From: Psychromonas sp. | GTDB lineage: Bacteria > Pseudomonadota > Gammaproteobacteria > Enterobacterales > Psychromonadaceae | Direction of reading: 5' to 3' | Length of the DNA: 37,431 nt | Assembly: GCA_013619145.1 (NCBI GenBank) | Contig: JABXKR010000134.1 | Location: 1 to 37,431 of the forward strand | Shown here: in pieces, positions 25,660 through 36,178 of the stretch | Numbering within the stretch: position 1 is the stretch's first letter | How the letters are laid out: every line of letters begins with the position of its first letter | Program-made: the position numbers and the translations under genes | Notes under the pieces: generated by a model | Seen by the model: the letters and a program-made list of their open reading frames with translations, nothing else | What the model was told of the DNA's origin: nothing | Database searches by the model: none

Positions 25660-26817
25660 CTAAAGCCCCATCGCATACTTCATCACTTTATTTTTAACTA
25701 CCCCGCTATTCTGCGCTAAATGCAAAATTCCCTTACGTAACAAACGCACTGAATCCAATTCACATTTGCTGCCTTTATAAAACAGATCCATTGCGCTCTG
25801 CATCAGCAAGTTCGCAGGTTTTCGTTTGCATTCATAACGTTTTAACAAAACAGGTATTGGCAAATCTGAGCTGTTTTGCAATAGATCCACTAAACATTCT
25901 ACATCTTTAAAACCAAGATTAACCCCCTGCCCTGCTAATGGATTAATGGTGTGTGCCGCATCGCCCAACAGTACAGATGCCCCCTTAAAATAGCTTTGCG
26001 CATGACGACGTGTTAAAGGAAATGCACCTTTATCTTCGACGCTAAAATCGAACGGCAATGGTGGAAATTCATCAACAATCACCTGTTTTAACTGCTGGTT
26101 AGATAATGATTTCAGATGGTTAATTTTTTGCGGGCTGTGGTACCAGACTAAACTGGCATTGTTTTCTGCAAGCGGCAAAAAGGCACACGGCCCTGTTTCA
26201 CGAAACTCCTGCCAGGTAATATTTTGCTGAGCGCTATCGGTTTTAATATTAATCAACAGACATTTCTGGCGATAATCCCAAGCCGTAATACCGATATTTA
26301 ATAATTGACGCAGCGCTGAATTAGCCCCATCGCAAGCAATTAAAAGATCCGCTTGAATTTGCTGATTATTATCTAAGTTAACTGACACGCCTGAGTCAGA
26401 ATTATGAATGCTGGCAACTTGCCTGTTATCGTAAAAGGTTACATTGTTGAGCGTTTTCAGGGCTTGCCATAAAACAGCCTGGATCCAACGGTTTTCGGCA
26501 AGATAACCTAAGGCATCGATACCAATCTCTTTACTATCAAAGCAGAGTTTCTGACTGCCTTTTTCCCATGTCTGCAATCTTTGATAGGCACACAAACGAT
26601 TTTTCGGGAGCAAATCCCATACTCCAGCCAACTCAAGAAGTTTTTTACTTTGTGCGCTAAACGCCGAGACACGCAAATCAAAAGCTTCATTTTCAAGGGG
26701 GTGAATACAAGGCGTTTTTTCAACAAGATGAATAGAGTCGCCCTGTTTGGCTAACAATAATGCAGTTAATGCGCCGACCATGCCGCCGCCAATCACAATC
26801 ACTTGTCTGTTTTGCAT
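25660..26817 (-). CDS. ubiF: UbiH/UbiF-type FAD-dependent ubiquinone biosynthesis hydroxylase
   Basis: MQNRQVIVIGGGMVGALTALLLAKQG, LLGDAAHTINPLAGQGVNLGFKDVECL; divergent from miaB as in E. coli; the extra N-terminal ORF-track residues come from a repeat. Confidence 0.88.
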   Translation of the reverse strand: MQNRQVIVIGGGMVGALTALLLAKQGDSIHLVEKTPCIHPLENEAFDLRVSAFSAQSKKLLELAGVWDLLPKNRLCAYQRLQTWEKGSQKLCFDSKEIGIDALGYLAENRWIQAVLWQALKTLNNVTFYDNRQVASIHNSDSGVSVNLDNNQQIQADLLIACDGANSALRQLLNIGITAWDYRQKCLLINIKTDSAQQNITWQEFRETGPCAFLPLAENNASLVWYHSPQKINHLKSLSNQQLKQVIVDEFPPLPFDFSVEDKGAFPLTRRHAQSYFKGASVLLGDAAHTINPLAGQGVNLGFKDVECLVDLLQNSSDLPIPVLLKRYECKRKPANLLMQSAMDLFYKGSKCELDSVRLLRKGILHLAQNSGVVKNKVMKYAMGL

Positions 26818-26853
26818 TATTATTTTCCTTTTAAATATCAACAAACAGCATTG

Positions 26854-26899
26854 TATACCCAAATTACTTGAAGATGCATTTTCAAGTAGTTTGGGTATA
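26854..26899. repeat. 46-bp near-perfect palindrome of the TATACCCAA family
   Basis: TATACCCAAATTACTTGAAgatgcaTTTTCAAGTAGTTTGGGTATA. Confidence 0.85.
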
Positions 26900-27039
26900 A
26901 GCAAATTATGATAAAGAATGGAGAAATTTAGCCGACTTTTTCAGGAGCAATAGATAGCTAAACAAAAAGTAGCAAGTTAGTCTTGATCTGCGTAAAATGC
27001 GACCTCTTTATTTTAGAACCACAGTATGAGCAGCAGATT

Positions 27040-28337
27040 ATGAGCATGAAATTACACGTCAAAACTTGGGGTTGCCAGATGAATGAATACGATTCATCTA
27101 AAATGGCCGATCTTTTAAATTCAACCAACGGTTATATTAAAACTGAAAATGCAGAAGATGCTGACGTTATTTTATTAAATACCTGCTCAATCCGTGAAAA
27201 AGCCCAGGAGTTGATATTGTATTTGGCCCGCAGACATTGCATCGTTTACCTGAGATGATTAAACAGGTTCAACAAGATCACGGCACCGTTGTTGATGTCA
27301 GTTTCCCTGAGATTGAAAAATTTGATTCACTACCTGAGCCAAGAGCGGAAGGAGCAACTGCATTTGTATCTATTATGGAAGGTTGTTCTAAATACTGTAC
27401 CTACTGTATTGTTCCTTACACGCGTGGTGAAGAAGTAAGCCGCCCACTTGATGATATCTTATTAGAAGTAGCGCAATTAGCAGAACAAGGTGTTCGTGAA
27501 ATTAACCTGTTAGGTCAAAATGTAAACTCATTTGTTGGTGCAACCCATGATGGCGGCACTTGCAGTTTTGCTGAGTTATTACGTTATGTAGCATCAATCG
27601 ATGGTATTGACCGTTTACGCTACACCACCAGTAACCCAATCGATTTTACAGATGATATTATTGATGTTTATACAGATACCCCTGAGTTAGTTGATTTCTT
27701 ACATCTACCTGTGCAGGCCGGTGCCGATCGTATTTTGAATCTGATGAAACGTGGTCACACTGCCGAACAATACAAAGAAATAATTGCCAGTTTAAAAGCT
27801 GTTCGTCCTAATCTGACTGTCAGCTCAGACTTTATTGTTGGCTTTCCAAATGAAACCGATCAAGATTTTGAGCAGACTATGGATCTGATCGATTATATCG
27901 GCTTTGATACAAGCTACAGCTTTATTTACAGCCAGCGTCCCGGCACACCCGCTGCTGATATGCCTGATGATGTAACCCTTGAAACTAAGAAACAACGTTT
28001 AGCGATTTTACAAGACCGAATTCATCAGTATTCTCAACAAATTGGTCGTCGTATGGTGGGCTCTGTGCAGCGCATTTTAGTGGAAGGTCCTTCGCGTAAA
28101 AACATTATGGAGCTATACGGACGTACTGAAAATAACCGTATTGTGAACTTTGAAGGTGATCACCGCTCAATCGGTGGATTTGTAGATGTGGAAATTACTG
28201 AAGTACATAGCAACTCGATTCGCGGTAAATTCATCCGTGGCGAGTCTGAAATGAACTTACGTGAATCAATTCGCCCTAGCGATATCGTTAATAAACATGA
28301 AGACACATTAGGTGTTTCAACATTTACTCCAGAATAA
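27040..28337 (+). pseudogene. miaB: tRNA-2-methylthio-N6-dimethylallyladenosine synthase with an internal out-of-frame deletion
   Basis: [37 protein letters not shown] stops aligning at ~27210; homology resumes in another frame as [40 protein letters not shown] to the C-terminus. Confidence 0.88.
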
Positions 28338-28352
28338 AAGGCGTTAACTATT

Positions 28353-29387
28353 TTGACTACAAAACTGACTACGGTTTATCTTGATTTAGTGCCAGCAGAT
28401 ACTAACCGATTAGCAGTATTATGCGGTGCATTTGATGACAATCTTAAGCAGATTGAACGTCGTTTAGGTGTTGAGATCATTTATAAAAACTCACACTTTC
28501 AAGTTGTTGGTGAGCATCGTTATGCTCAGGCTTGTAGCGATCTTTTAAAAGAGCTGTATATTGAGACACAAACGGTAAAAGGTAAAAACCCTAGTTTATC
28601 GGACGGTGATGTGCATCTTGCACTGCAAGACTTAATCTCTAATCACCGCCTGCTAGAAGTAAAACCAGTTAACGATCAAAGCAGTTCCCATAGTCTGACG
28701 ATTAAAACTAAACGTGGCGTAATCAAGCCGCGTGGTGAAAACCAGACTAAATACGTTAATAACATTTTAAAAAACGATATCAGTTTTGGTGTCGGTCCTG
28801 CTGGTACCGGAAAAACTTATTTAGCGGTTGCTTGTGCGGTTGAAGCATTAGAGCGCCAAGAGGTGCGCCGTATTCTACTTACCCGTCCAGCAGTTGAAGC
28901 GGGTGAAAAACTCGGTTTTTTACCTGGAGATCTGTCGCAAAAAGTGGATCCTTATCTGCGCCCACTTTATGATGCCCTATTTGAGATGCTCGGGTTTGAA
29001 AAAGTTGAAAAACTAATTGAACGTAATGTTATTGAAATTGCGCCACTCGCTTATATGCGCGGCCGTACCTTAAATGATGCGTTTGTTATTTTAGATGAAG
29101 CGCAAAACAGCACGGTTGAACAGATGAAAATGTTCTTAACCCGTATCGGTTTTAATTCAACCGCGGTGATCACGGGTGATATCACGCAAATCGATCTGCC
29201 GCATCGTCAAAAATCAGGCCTGCGCCATGCGATTGAAGTACTCGGTGATGTTGAAGACGATATCAGCTTTAGTTTCTTTATAGCCGATGATGTTGTGCGC
29301 CACCCCGTTGTTGCGCGAATCGTTAAAGCATATGAAGCCTTTGAACGTAACGCTGAAATTGAAGCCGCTAAATCGGAAAATAAATAA
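28353..29387 (+). CDS. ybeZ: PhoH family ATPase
   Basis: [66 protein letters not shown] start. Confidence 0.95.
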   Translation: MTTKLTTVYLDLVPADTNRLAVLCGAFDDNLKQIERRLGVEIIYKNSHFQVVGEHRYAQACSDLLKELYIETQTVKGKNPSLSDGDVHLALQDLISNHRLLEVKPVNDQSSSHSLTIKTKRGVIKPRGENQTKYVNNILKNDISFGVGPAGTGKTYLAVACAVEALERQEVRRILLTRPAVEAGEKLGFLPGDLSQKVDPYLRPLYDALFEMLGFEKVEKLIERNVIEIAPLAYMRGRTLNDAFVILDEAQNSTVEQMKMFLTRIGFNSTAVITGDITQIDLPHRQKSGLRHAIEVLGDVEDDISFSFFIADDVVRHPVVARIVKAYEAFERNAEIEAAKSENK

Positions 29388-29863
29388 TGGATCTGTTTGT
29401 TGATTTACAAATTGCCAGTGCAAATGAAGATTCGCTACCTGATTTGGCCTCTCTTGAAAAATGGATCCAAACTGCCATTATTGCAGGCTCTGAAATGGAG
29501 CGACAAGAAGCTGAACTAACAGTGCGTATTGTTGATATTGATGAAAGCCAGCAGCTAAATCTTCAATATCGGAACAAAGATAAACCAACCAATGTGCTGT
29601 CATTTCCTTTTCAAAATCCACCCGGGATCACATTACCTTTACTCGGTGATCTGGTAATCTGTAAACAAGTGGTTGAAAATGAAGCTATACAACAAGATAA
29701 AACCTTAACAGAACATTGGGCTCATATGCTTATTCATGGCACGCTGCACCTGTTAGGCTATGATCATATCATCGAGAAAGAAGCTGTTGAGATGGAAGCC
29801 ATTGAGACAAAACTGTTAATCGAACTTGGTTTTGCAGATCCCTATTTAAGTGAAAAAGAGTAA
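29387..29863 (+). CDS. ybeY: rRNA maturation RNase YbeY
   Basis: [37 protein letters not shown] zinc motif. Confidence 0.96.
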   Translation: MDLFVDLQIASANEDSLPDLASLEKWIQTAIIAGSEMERQEAELTVRIVDIDESQQLNLQYRNKDKPTNVLSFPFQNPPGITLPLLGDLVICKQVVENEAIQQDKTLTEHWAHMLIHGTLHLLGYDHIIEKEAVEMEAIETKLLIELGFADPYLSEKE

Positions 29864-29872
29864 ATAAAATTA

Positions 29873-30742
29873 ATGTCAGAAGACAAAACAGAATCATTAC
29901 AAGATAGTTCAAAATCAGGACTGCTCGATAAAATTGGCAATCTGTTCCAAGGAGAGCCTAAAAACCAAAAAGAATTACTAGAAATCATTCATGGCGCGAA
30001 ACAGCGTGCAGTCATTGATCAAAAAACCAAAGATATGATCAAAGGCGTTTTAGATGTCTCCAAGCTACGTGTCCGCGATATTATGATCCCTCGTTCACAA
30101 ATGATCACACTAGGCCTGCATCAAACAGTTGAACAGTTTTTACCGCAATTAATTGAGTCTGCACATTCCCGTTTTCCTGTAATCACTGAAGATAAAGACC
30201 ATATTGTCGGTTTATTACTTGCAAAAGATCTTATTAAATATGGCTTCACCAGTGAAGCAAACGGCTTTAAAATTGAAGATATTCTCCGAGAAGCGGTCGT
30301 TGTTCCTGAAAGTAAACGCTTAGATACTTTATTAAAAGAGTTTCGCAGTCAACGTTACCATATGGCGATTGTTGTTGATGAATATGGCGGTGTTTCAGGG
30401 CTGGTAACTATTGAAGATATTTTAGAAGTGATTGTCGGCGAGATCGAAGATGAATTTGATGACATCGATGTCGCTGAAATTCGCAAGATTGGTAAAAGAA
30501 CCTATACGGTCAATGCGTTAACATCAATTGATGATTTTAATGAGTATTTTTCGACCGACTATAATATCGAAGAACAAGATACTATTGGCGGCTTAATGAT
30601 TCATAAACTTGGACACTTGCCTGGTCGTGGCGAAAGCATCTCAATGGGCGAATATAATTTTAAAGTAACCAATGCCGACAGCCGCCGTTTAGTACAACTG
30701 CAGGTTCGCATCCCAAAAGAGTTAAAACATATTGAGCAATAA
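29873..30742 (+). CDS. corC: CorC/YbeX CBS-domain and transporter-associated-domain protein
   Basis: VRDIMIPRSQMITL, CBS repeats, VDEYGGVSGLVTIEDILEVIVGEIEDEFD. Confidence 0.95.
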   Translation: MSEDKTESLQDSSKSGLLDKIGNLFQGEPKNQKELLEIIHGAKQRAVIDQKTKDMIKGVLDVSKLRVRDIMIPRSQMITLGLHQTVEQFLPQLIESAHSRFPVITEDKDHIVGLLLAKDLIKYGFTSEANGFKIEDILREAVVVPESKRLDTLLKEFRSQRYHMAIVVDEYGGVSGLVTIEDILEVIVGEIEDEFDDIDVAEIRKIGKRTYTVNALTSIDDFNEYFSTDYNIEEQDTIGGLMIHKLGHLPGRGESISMGEYNFKVTNADSRRLVQLQVRIPKELKHIEQ

Positions 30743-32327
30743 TATCATCAATAAGCTAAACAGTTTTACACAGCATCTTTTCGGGCAACTTATTTTTGCC
30801 CTTATTTTGGGCGCAATTCAAGTTTTTGCTTTTGCCCCTTTTGAGCAGTGGTGGGTTCTCTATCCCTCATTAATCGGCTTTTTTTTATTATTACAGCAAG
30901 TTCAAAAAAGCACACAACGCTATTTTTTAATTAGTTTTACTTTTAGCATATCGATGTTTATTGCCACCATTCACTGGATTTATGTAAGCATGGATCTTTT
31001 TGGCGGCATGCCGACAATAGTAAGTGCACTTTTAATTGTTATCTTCTGTGCGTATTTGGCACTATTTCCAACGATTGCATTATGGGCAAGTACACGTTTT
31101 CTAAACTTATCAAATGCAACGCGTTATCTTTTACTTATTCCCGTTTTTTGGTTAATTTCCGATTGGCTTAGAGGTTATATTTTAACCGGATTTCCTTGGG
31201 CCTATCTGGGATATAGCCATGCCGATACACCTTTAGTCGGATTTGCGCCGATATTGGGAGTACAAGGTATAACACTGGCAATTATGGTTATTTGTGGCGC
31301 ACTAACTTTGCTTATGCAAAAACAAAGAATCGTATTAAATATTTCGCTGATTTGCGGGCTGCTAATAACAGGTTATATTTTACAGAAACAACAATACAAC
31401 GAGCTGCAGCCGGAAATAATGGTGTCGTTAGTACAGGGTAATATAGATCAAAATGACAAATGGAAATCTGATCAGCTCTACCCATCACTATTTAAATACC
31501 TGGATCTCAGTGAAACAGGACTAGACATTCAACCCGAGCTAATTATTTGGCCAGAATCAGCAATTGCAGCCTTAGAAATTGATATGCAGCGCTTTTTGCA
31601 GCCTTTATCAATTAATTTAGCAGAAAAAAACAAAACCTTAATTACTGGCATTATTGGTTATAAATCGGCCAGTGATGAATACCACAATACCATTATCGCA
31701 TTAGGTAAATTACCACTAGGCCAAGGTTACTCTTTAACGGGCAAAAATCGTTACCAAAAACATCAGTTATTACCCATTGGTGAATTTGTCCCATTTGAAG
31801 ATCTACTGCGTCCCCTTGCGCCCTACTTTAATCTGCCTATGTCGAGCTTTCAGCGTGGTGATGAAATTCAACCTAATTTGCAAAGCGGACAAACAACATT
31901 AGCCTCAGCTTTATGTTATGAAATCGCCTTTCCTGAGTTATTACGCAAAAACATTGCCGAAAAAACAGGTATGTTATTAACATTAAGTAATGATGCTTGG
32001 TTTGGTGACTCCATTGGTCCAGATCAACACTTACAGATTGCAAGAATGCGTGCAATAGAGTTTGCTCGCCCATTATTGCGTAGTACAAATAATGGCGTGA
32101 CTGCTATTTTTGATGCCTATGGCAATGAGTTAGGAAGACTGCCATCTAATACTGCAGATGTGTTAAGTAAAAAGGTGCAGCCTGCGTTTGGTAATACCCC
32201 CTACCAAACTTATGGTTCGAGTCCACTTTACTTATACTGCTTATTGATATTGATAGGGATATTTTTTCACAGCAAAAAAGTTAATATACCCAAGCTACTT
32301 AAAACGCGGGAATCTGCAAGTCGATAA
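30732..32327 (+). CDS. lnt: apolipoprotein N-acyltransferase
   Basis: WPESAIAALE, KHQLLPIGEFVPFE, CYEIAFPELLR, NDAWFGDSIGPDQHLQIARMRAIE; downstream of corC; C-terminus encoded by a repeat element. Confidence 0.95.
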   Translation: MSNNIINKLNSFTQHLFGQLIFALILGAIQVFAFAPFEQWWVLYPSLIGFFLLLQQVQKSTQRYFLISFTFSISMFIATIHWIYVSMDLFGGMPTIVSALLIVIFCAYLALFPTIALWASTRFLNLSNATRYLLLIPVFWLISDWLRGYILTGFPWAYLGYSHADTPLVGFAPILGVQGITLAIMVICGALTLLMQKQRIVLNISLICGLLITGYILQKQQYNELQPEIMVSLVQGNIDQNDKWKSDQLYPSLFKYLDLSETGLDIQPELIIWPESAIAALEIDMQRFLQPLSINLAEKNKTLITGIIGYKSASDEYHNTIIALGKLPLGQGYSLTGKNRYQKHQLLPIGEFVPFEDLLRPLAPYFNLPMSSFQRGDEIQPNLQSGQTTLASALCYEIAFPELLRKNIAEKTGMLLTLSNDAWFGDSIGPDQHLQIARMRAIEFARPLLRSTNNGVTAIFDAYGNELGRLPSNTADVLSKKVQPAFGNTPYQTYGSSPLYLYCLLILIGIFFHSKKVNIPKLLKTRESASR

Positions 32328-32443
32328 GTGCTAGATTCAAGGCATAAACTCAAGGAGCTAATTGTTCCAGAGCAAGGAGTTAAAGCGCCTTACACCGGCA
32401 TCTTAGCTTAACCCCAAGCACTATTTGCAAGTGGTCAGGTATA
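32285..32443. repeat. 159-bp MITE-like element of the TATACCCAA family, overlapping the lnt 3' end
   Basis: TATACCCAAGCTACTTAAAACGCGGGAATCTGCAAG ... TTGCAAGTGGTCAGGTATA terminal inverted repeats. Confidence 0.65.
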
Positions 32444-32464
32444 AATCTCCCAATAGGAATACCT

Positions 32465-33835
32465 ATGAAGAATAAAATAGCAACATTCCGCCATCCGGAT
32501 TTTCAGCAAAAACTTTGGCAATTAGCCCTGCCTATTACTTTCCAGTCGCTGTTATATTCATTTCTTGGCCTTGTTGATATTTTAATGGTCGGCCAGTTAG
32601 GTGAAAGTGAAATTGCCGCGGTTGGCCTGGGTAATAAAATATTCTTCTTTAACCTGTTAATGATGGTCGGCGTCAGCCATGCAGGTGGCGTACTTGCTTC
32701 TCAATACTTTGGAGCAAAAGATCTATCAGGCTTAAGACGCAGCTTAGTGATATCACTCCTGTTTACTTTTTTGATTACGATTCCCTTTATAGCTTTTTAT
32801 ACTATCTCTCCACAAACCGTTACTGGACTCGCAAGTGATGACCCTCGGCTTTTATTATTAGCCAACGATTATTTAGTGATCACTGCATGGAGCTTTATTT
32901 TTACCGCCGTTGTACTGCCCGTTGAAACAGCATTACGTTCAGCAGGAGATACCAAAACTTCAATGCGCATTAGCATGCTGGTTATACCTATTAATGCTCT
33001 GCTTAACTATATATTCATTTTTGGTCACCTTGGATTTCCAGCAATGGGTGTCCAAGGTAGCGCCTGGGGCACGTTAATCGCGCGGGCCATCCAGTTATTA
33101 TTACTGCTTATTTTCGTTGCTAAAAAACGCTCATTTATCATCACTAAGCGAAATGAGATCAAACAGGCACTTAGCCGATATGAAATAAAACGTTATATAA
33201 AACTGGCAATACCAATGGTATTACATGATAGCGGCTGGGCTTTAGGTGTTTTTGTTTACACTTTAATTTTTGCCATGATTGGTATTCAAGAACTGGCAGT
33301 GATGAGTATGATATCCACCATAGAGCAAACTATTTTTGCACTGTTTATTGGTATCGCTATTGCCAGTGGCACTATGATAGGACATCAGCTCGGGGCAAAA
33401 TCATTTAATATAGCCTGGCAACAAGCCTGGACATTTATCCTGTTTGTACCCATTCTGGCATTTATCTTTACCCCTATCATTATTATATTTAGAGAGCCCG
33501 TATTATCACTATTCCCGGCCCTATCATTAAGTGCAAGCGAAAGTGCATCCCAGGTTTTACTGGTATTGGCATGTGCGTTGTTTGTTCGGGTTATTAACTT
33601 TATTGGTATTATCGGCGTCTTACGTAGCGGCGGAGATGTTAATTACAGTACATTTATTGATATTTTCTGCATGTGGTGCGTGGGTATCCCGTTAACCTAT
33701 ATTGCCGTTAAATATTATAACTTCAGCTTAGTTGAAGCGTATATTGTTACTCTGTCAGAAGAGCTGCTCAAGGTTATTTTAGTGATCCAGCGTGTCCATA
33801 AAAAACACTGGTTAAGAAATATGATCCAAACATGA
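32465..33835 (+). CDS. MATE-family multidrug efflux transporter
   Basis: LALPITFQSLLYSFLGLVDILMVGQLGESEIAAVGLGNKI; 12 TM. Confidence 0.93.
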   Translation: MKNKIATFRHPDFQQKLWQLALPITFQSLLYSFLGLVDILMVGQLGESEIAAVGLGNKIFFFNLLMMVGVSHAGGVLASQYFGAKDLSGLRRSLVISLLFTFLITIPFIAFYTISPQTVTGLASDDPRLLLLANDYLVITAWSFIFTAVVLPVETALRSAGDTKTSMRISMLVIPINALLNYIFIFGHLGFPAMGVQGSAWGTLIARAIQLLLLLIFVAKKRSFIITKRNEIKQALSRYEIKRYIKLAIPMVLHDSGWALGVFVYTLIFAMIGIQELAVMSMISTIEQTIFALFIGIAIASGTMIGHQLGAKSFNIAWQQAWTFILFVPILAFIFTPIIIIFREPVLSLFPALSLSASESASQVLLVLACALFVRVINFIGIIGVLRSGGDVNYSTFIDIFCMWCVGIPLTYIAVKYYNFSLVEAYIVTLSEELLKVILVIQRVHKKHWLRNMIQT

Positions 33836-33943
33836 TAAAAAAACCCAATAGAATCAAATAAAAATTAAGATTAATCCTACAATTTAAACTACAAGCTGAT
33901 AACATCATATTTTTGTTTTCTATAATAATGGTTAGGGATTTTT

Positions 33944-34636
33944 ATGTTTTTAAATAAAACCGCACTTATAACTGCAGTCGCTATTTTTGTAAGCACAGGT
34001 TGTGTCAGCATAGATAATGAAGCACAACAAACACAAATAACCAACCTGCAAGGTGAGCTTGTGCAAGCACAAGAAACTAACCAGCAAACACAAACAAAGC
34101 TAACTACAGCCAATAAAAACTTAACTGGCTGTCAAAATAAAGTTGATGAATTAACAATCTTATTAGCAAAATCAACAAGCGCAAAAAATGCCACAAAACT
34201 GGATGATAAAACAATTCTCGGCCAGTCTGAATGGGTTTATATTTCAACGACTAAAAGTAACTACAAAGGCAGAATTGATACGGGTGCAGCAACCTCTTCA
34301 ATTAACGCGGTTGATATTGAACGTTTTGAACGCGATGGCAAAAAATGGGTGCGTTTTAATCTAAGTCATGAAAAAGGATTAGATCCGCAAATTGTTGAAG
34401 CTAAAATTGAACGTATTGCTAAAATTATTCAATCAAGTAAACCTGGTGAAGAAACTGAACGCCCCGTTGTTAAATTACATGTGCGTATTGGTGATGTAAC
34501 ACATCAAACAGAGTTTACCTTAACGGATCGCACTCATATGGTATACCCTGTATTAATCGGTCGTACATTTATGCAGGATGTTGTATTAGTTGACGTCAGC
34601 AAAGAATACATTCATCCAAAATACAACGCTAAATAG
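33944..34636 (+). CDS. retropepsin-like lipoprotein ('ATP-dependent zinc protease'/RimK-associated family)
   Basis: Lipobox-like VSTGCVS, coiled-coil, GRIDTGAATSSINA Asp-protease motif, YPVLIGRTFMQD. Confidence 0.88.
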   Translation: MFLNKTALITAVAIFVSTGCVSIDNEAQQTQITNLQGELVQAQETNQQTQTKLTTANKNLTGCQNKVDELTILLAKSTSAKNATKLDDKTILGQSEWVYISTTKSNYKGRIDTGAATSSINAVDIERFERDGKKWVRFNLSHEKGLDPQIVEAKIERIAKIIQSSKPGEETERPVVKLHVRIGDVTHQTEFTLTDRTHMVYPVLIGRTFMQDVVLVDVSKEYIHPKYNAK

Positions 34637-34648
34637 TAAGGGCTCCCC

Positions 34649-36175
34649 ATGAACTCAAGAATTGTCTTTTTCGCCTTAGTCGCAGGCCTGTTCACTTTAG
34701 GCATATTTCAAACTGTACAACGCCATTTCGCGTTCGATATTCCCTGGTTGCCTGGCGAAACACGTACCATCTGGAATATTGATGCAAAAGTCGATTTTAA
34801 TGCGATGGGAGAGTCTGTTCTTGCATCACTAACCACGCCAAAAGCGCAAGCTGGTTACACCCAAATTAGTCAAAATGCGGCTTCACCTGGTTACGGGCTT
34901 TCATTTTTAAATGAAAACACTGCGCCACAAGCTCAATGGGCAATTCGCGAAGCAACGGGTAAACAAACGCTTTATTATAATATTCAGGTACTTGCTGATA
35001 ATAAAAGTAAAGATCAAAAATACACTGAAATGCCAGCTTTATTCGATAAAGAATATGATGCTGCGAGCTTGGCTGCCGGCACTGAAATTATCAGAGATGC
35101 ATATAAAACCAGCGCGGATGCATTCAGTTTAACTCGCGAACTGTTAAAAGTACTTAATGCTGAAACCCCGAATCAAAATATCAGCTTGATTTTAAACAGT
35201 GAAATAACAAAAACAGATCTTTTAATCGCACTCTTAAATGAAGCAAAAATTCCGACTAAAAAAGTTGGTGCGCTTCACTTAGAAGATGGTCGTCGCCGTC
35301 AACACTTACAGCCTATAGTGGAAGTATTCCAAGAAAAAGATGGGGTTATCACTTCCCAACTATTTAATGCTAATAATACAGCAGCAGTAAATCGTAATAA
35401 TTTATTGCTTTGGGATCAAAGTGGTAAAGCCTTGCTTGAACTTGTTGGTGGTGAGAACTCCAAAGTCAGCTTCTCAATGATTAAACAAGAGCAGCCGGCA
35501 TTAGCTGCAATCCTTCAAAAAACTGAAGATAATCAATTATTCAACTTTTCAATTCATAGCCTGCCTGTTGAAGATCAGTCACTGTTTAAAGGTATCTTAA
35601 TGATTCCTTTAGGTGTTTTGATTGTAGTTATAATGCGCGTTTTAATCGGTCTGAAAACATCCGGTACTTTTATGCCGGTTTTAATCGCCATGGCATTTAT
35701 TCAAACAAGCCTTGTAACTGGTCTGGTTGGTTTTATTCTATTGGTGGCAGTTGGTTTATTTATCCGCTCATATCTATCACATCTTAATTTATTACTGGTG
35801 TCACGAATATCCACCGTAATCATTATGGTTATCCTGCTGATTGCAATGTTTGGTGTACTCTCATACAAACTTGGTCTTACTGAAGGACTTAAAATCACCT
35901 TTTTCCCAATGATTATTCTCTCTTGGACGATAGAGCGTATGTCTGTTTTATGGGAAGAGGAGGGTGCAAAAGATGTAATTACTCAAGGTGGCGGCAGTTT
36001 GGCGGTTGCAGTGCTTGCATACTTTGCCATGAGCAATGAGGTTACACGTCATCTAATGTTTAATTTCATTGGCTTACAGTTTGTTGTGATGGCCTTTGTT
36101 CTGTTACTGGGAAGTTATACGGGCTACCGCCTGTTAGAATTACGTCGCTTTAAACCCTTGGCTGATAAGGACTAA
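34649..36175 (+). CDS. inactive transglutaminase fused to 7 TM helices
   Basis: Soluble transglutaminase-like N-terminal domain and 7-TM C-terminus (GLKTSGTFMPVLIAMAFIQTSLVTGLVGF); flanking genes match the known trio. Confidence 0.85.
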   Translation: MNSRIVFFALVAGLFTLGIFQTVQRHFAFDIPWLPGETRTIWNIDAKVDFNAMGESVLASLTTPKAQAGYTQISQNAASPGYGLSFLNENTAPQAQWAIREATGKQTLYYNIQVLADNKSKDQKYTEMPALFDKEYDAASLAAGTEIIRDAYKTSADAFSLTRELLKVLNAETPNQNISLILNSEITKTDLLIALLNEAKIPTKKVGALHLEDGRRRQHLQPIVEVFQEKDGVITSQLFNANNTAAVNRNNLLLWDQSGKALLELVGGENSKVSFSMIKQEQPALAAILQKTEDNQLFNFSIHSLPVEDQSLFKGILMIPLGVLIVVIMRVLIGLKTSGTFMPVLIAMAFIQTSLVTGLVGFILLVAVGLFIRSYLSHLNLLLVSRISTVIIMVILLIAMFGVLSYKLGLTEGLKITFFPMIILSWTIERMSVLWEEEGAKDVITQGGGSLAVAVLAYFAMSNEVTRHLMFNFIGLQFVVMAFVLLLGSYTGYRLLELRRFKPLADKD

Positions 36176-36178
36176 ACT

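Noticed and set aside
26818-26904. N-terminal extension of UbiF in the ORF track (MLIPKLLENASSSNLGIQCC...)
   Set aside because: Encoded by the TATACCCAA palindrome; the canonical FAD-motif start MQNRQVIVIGGG is downstream
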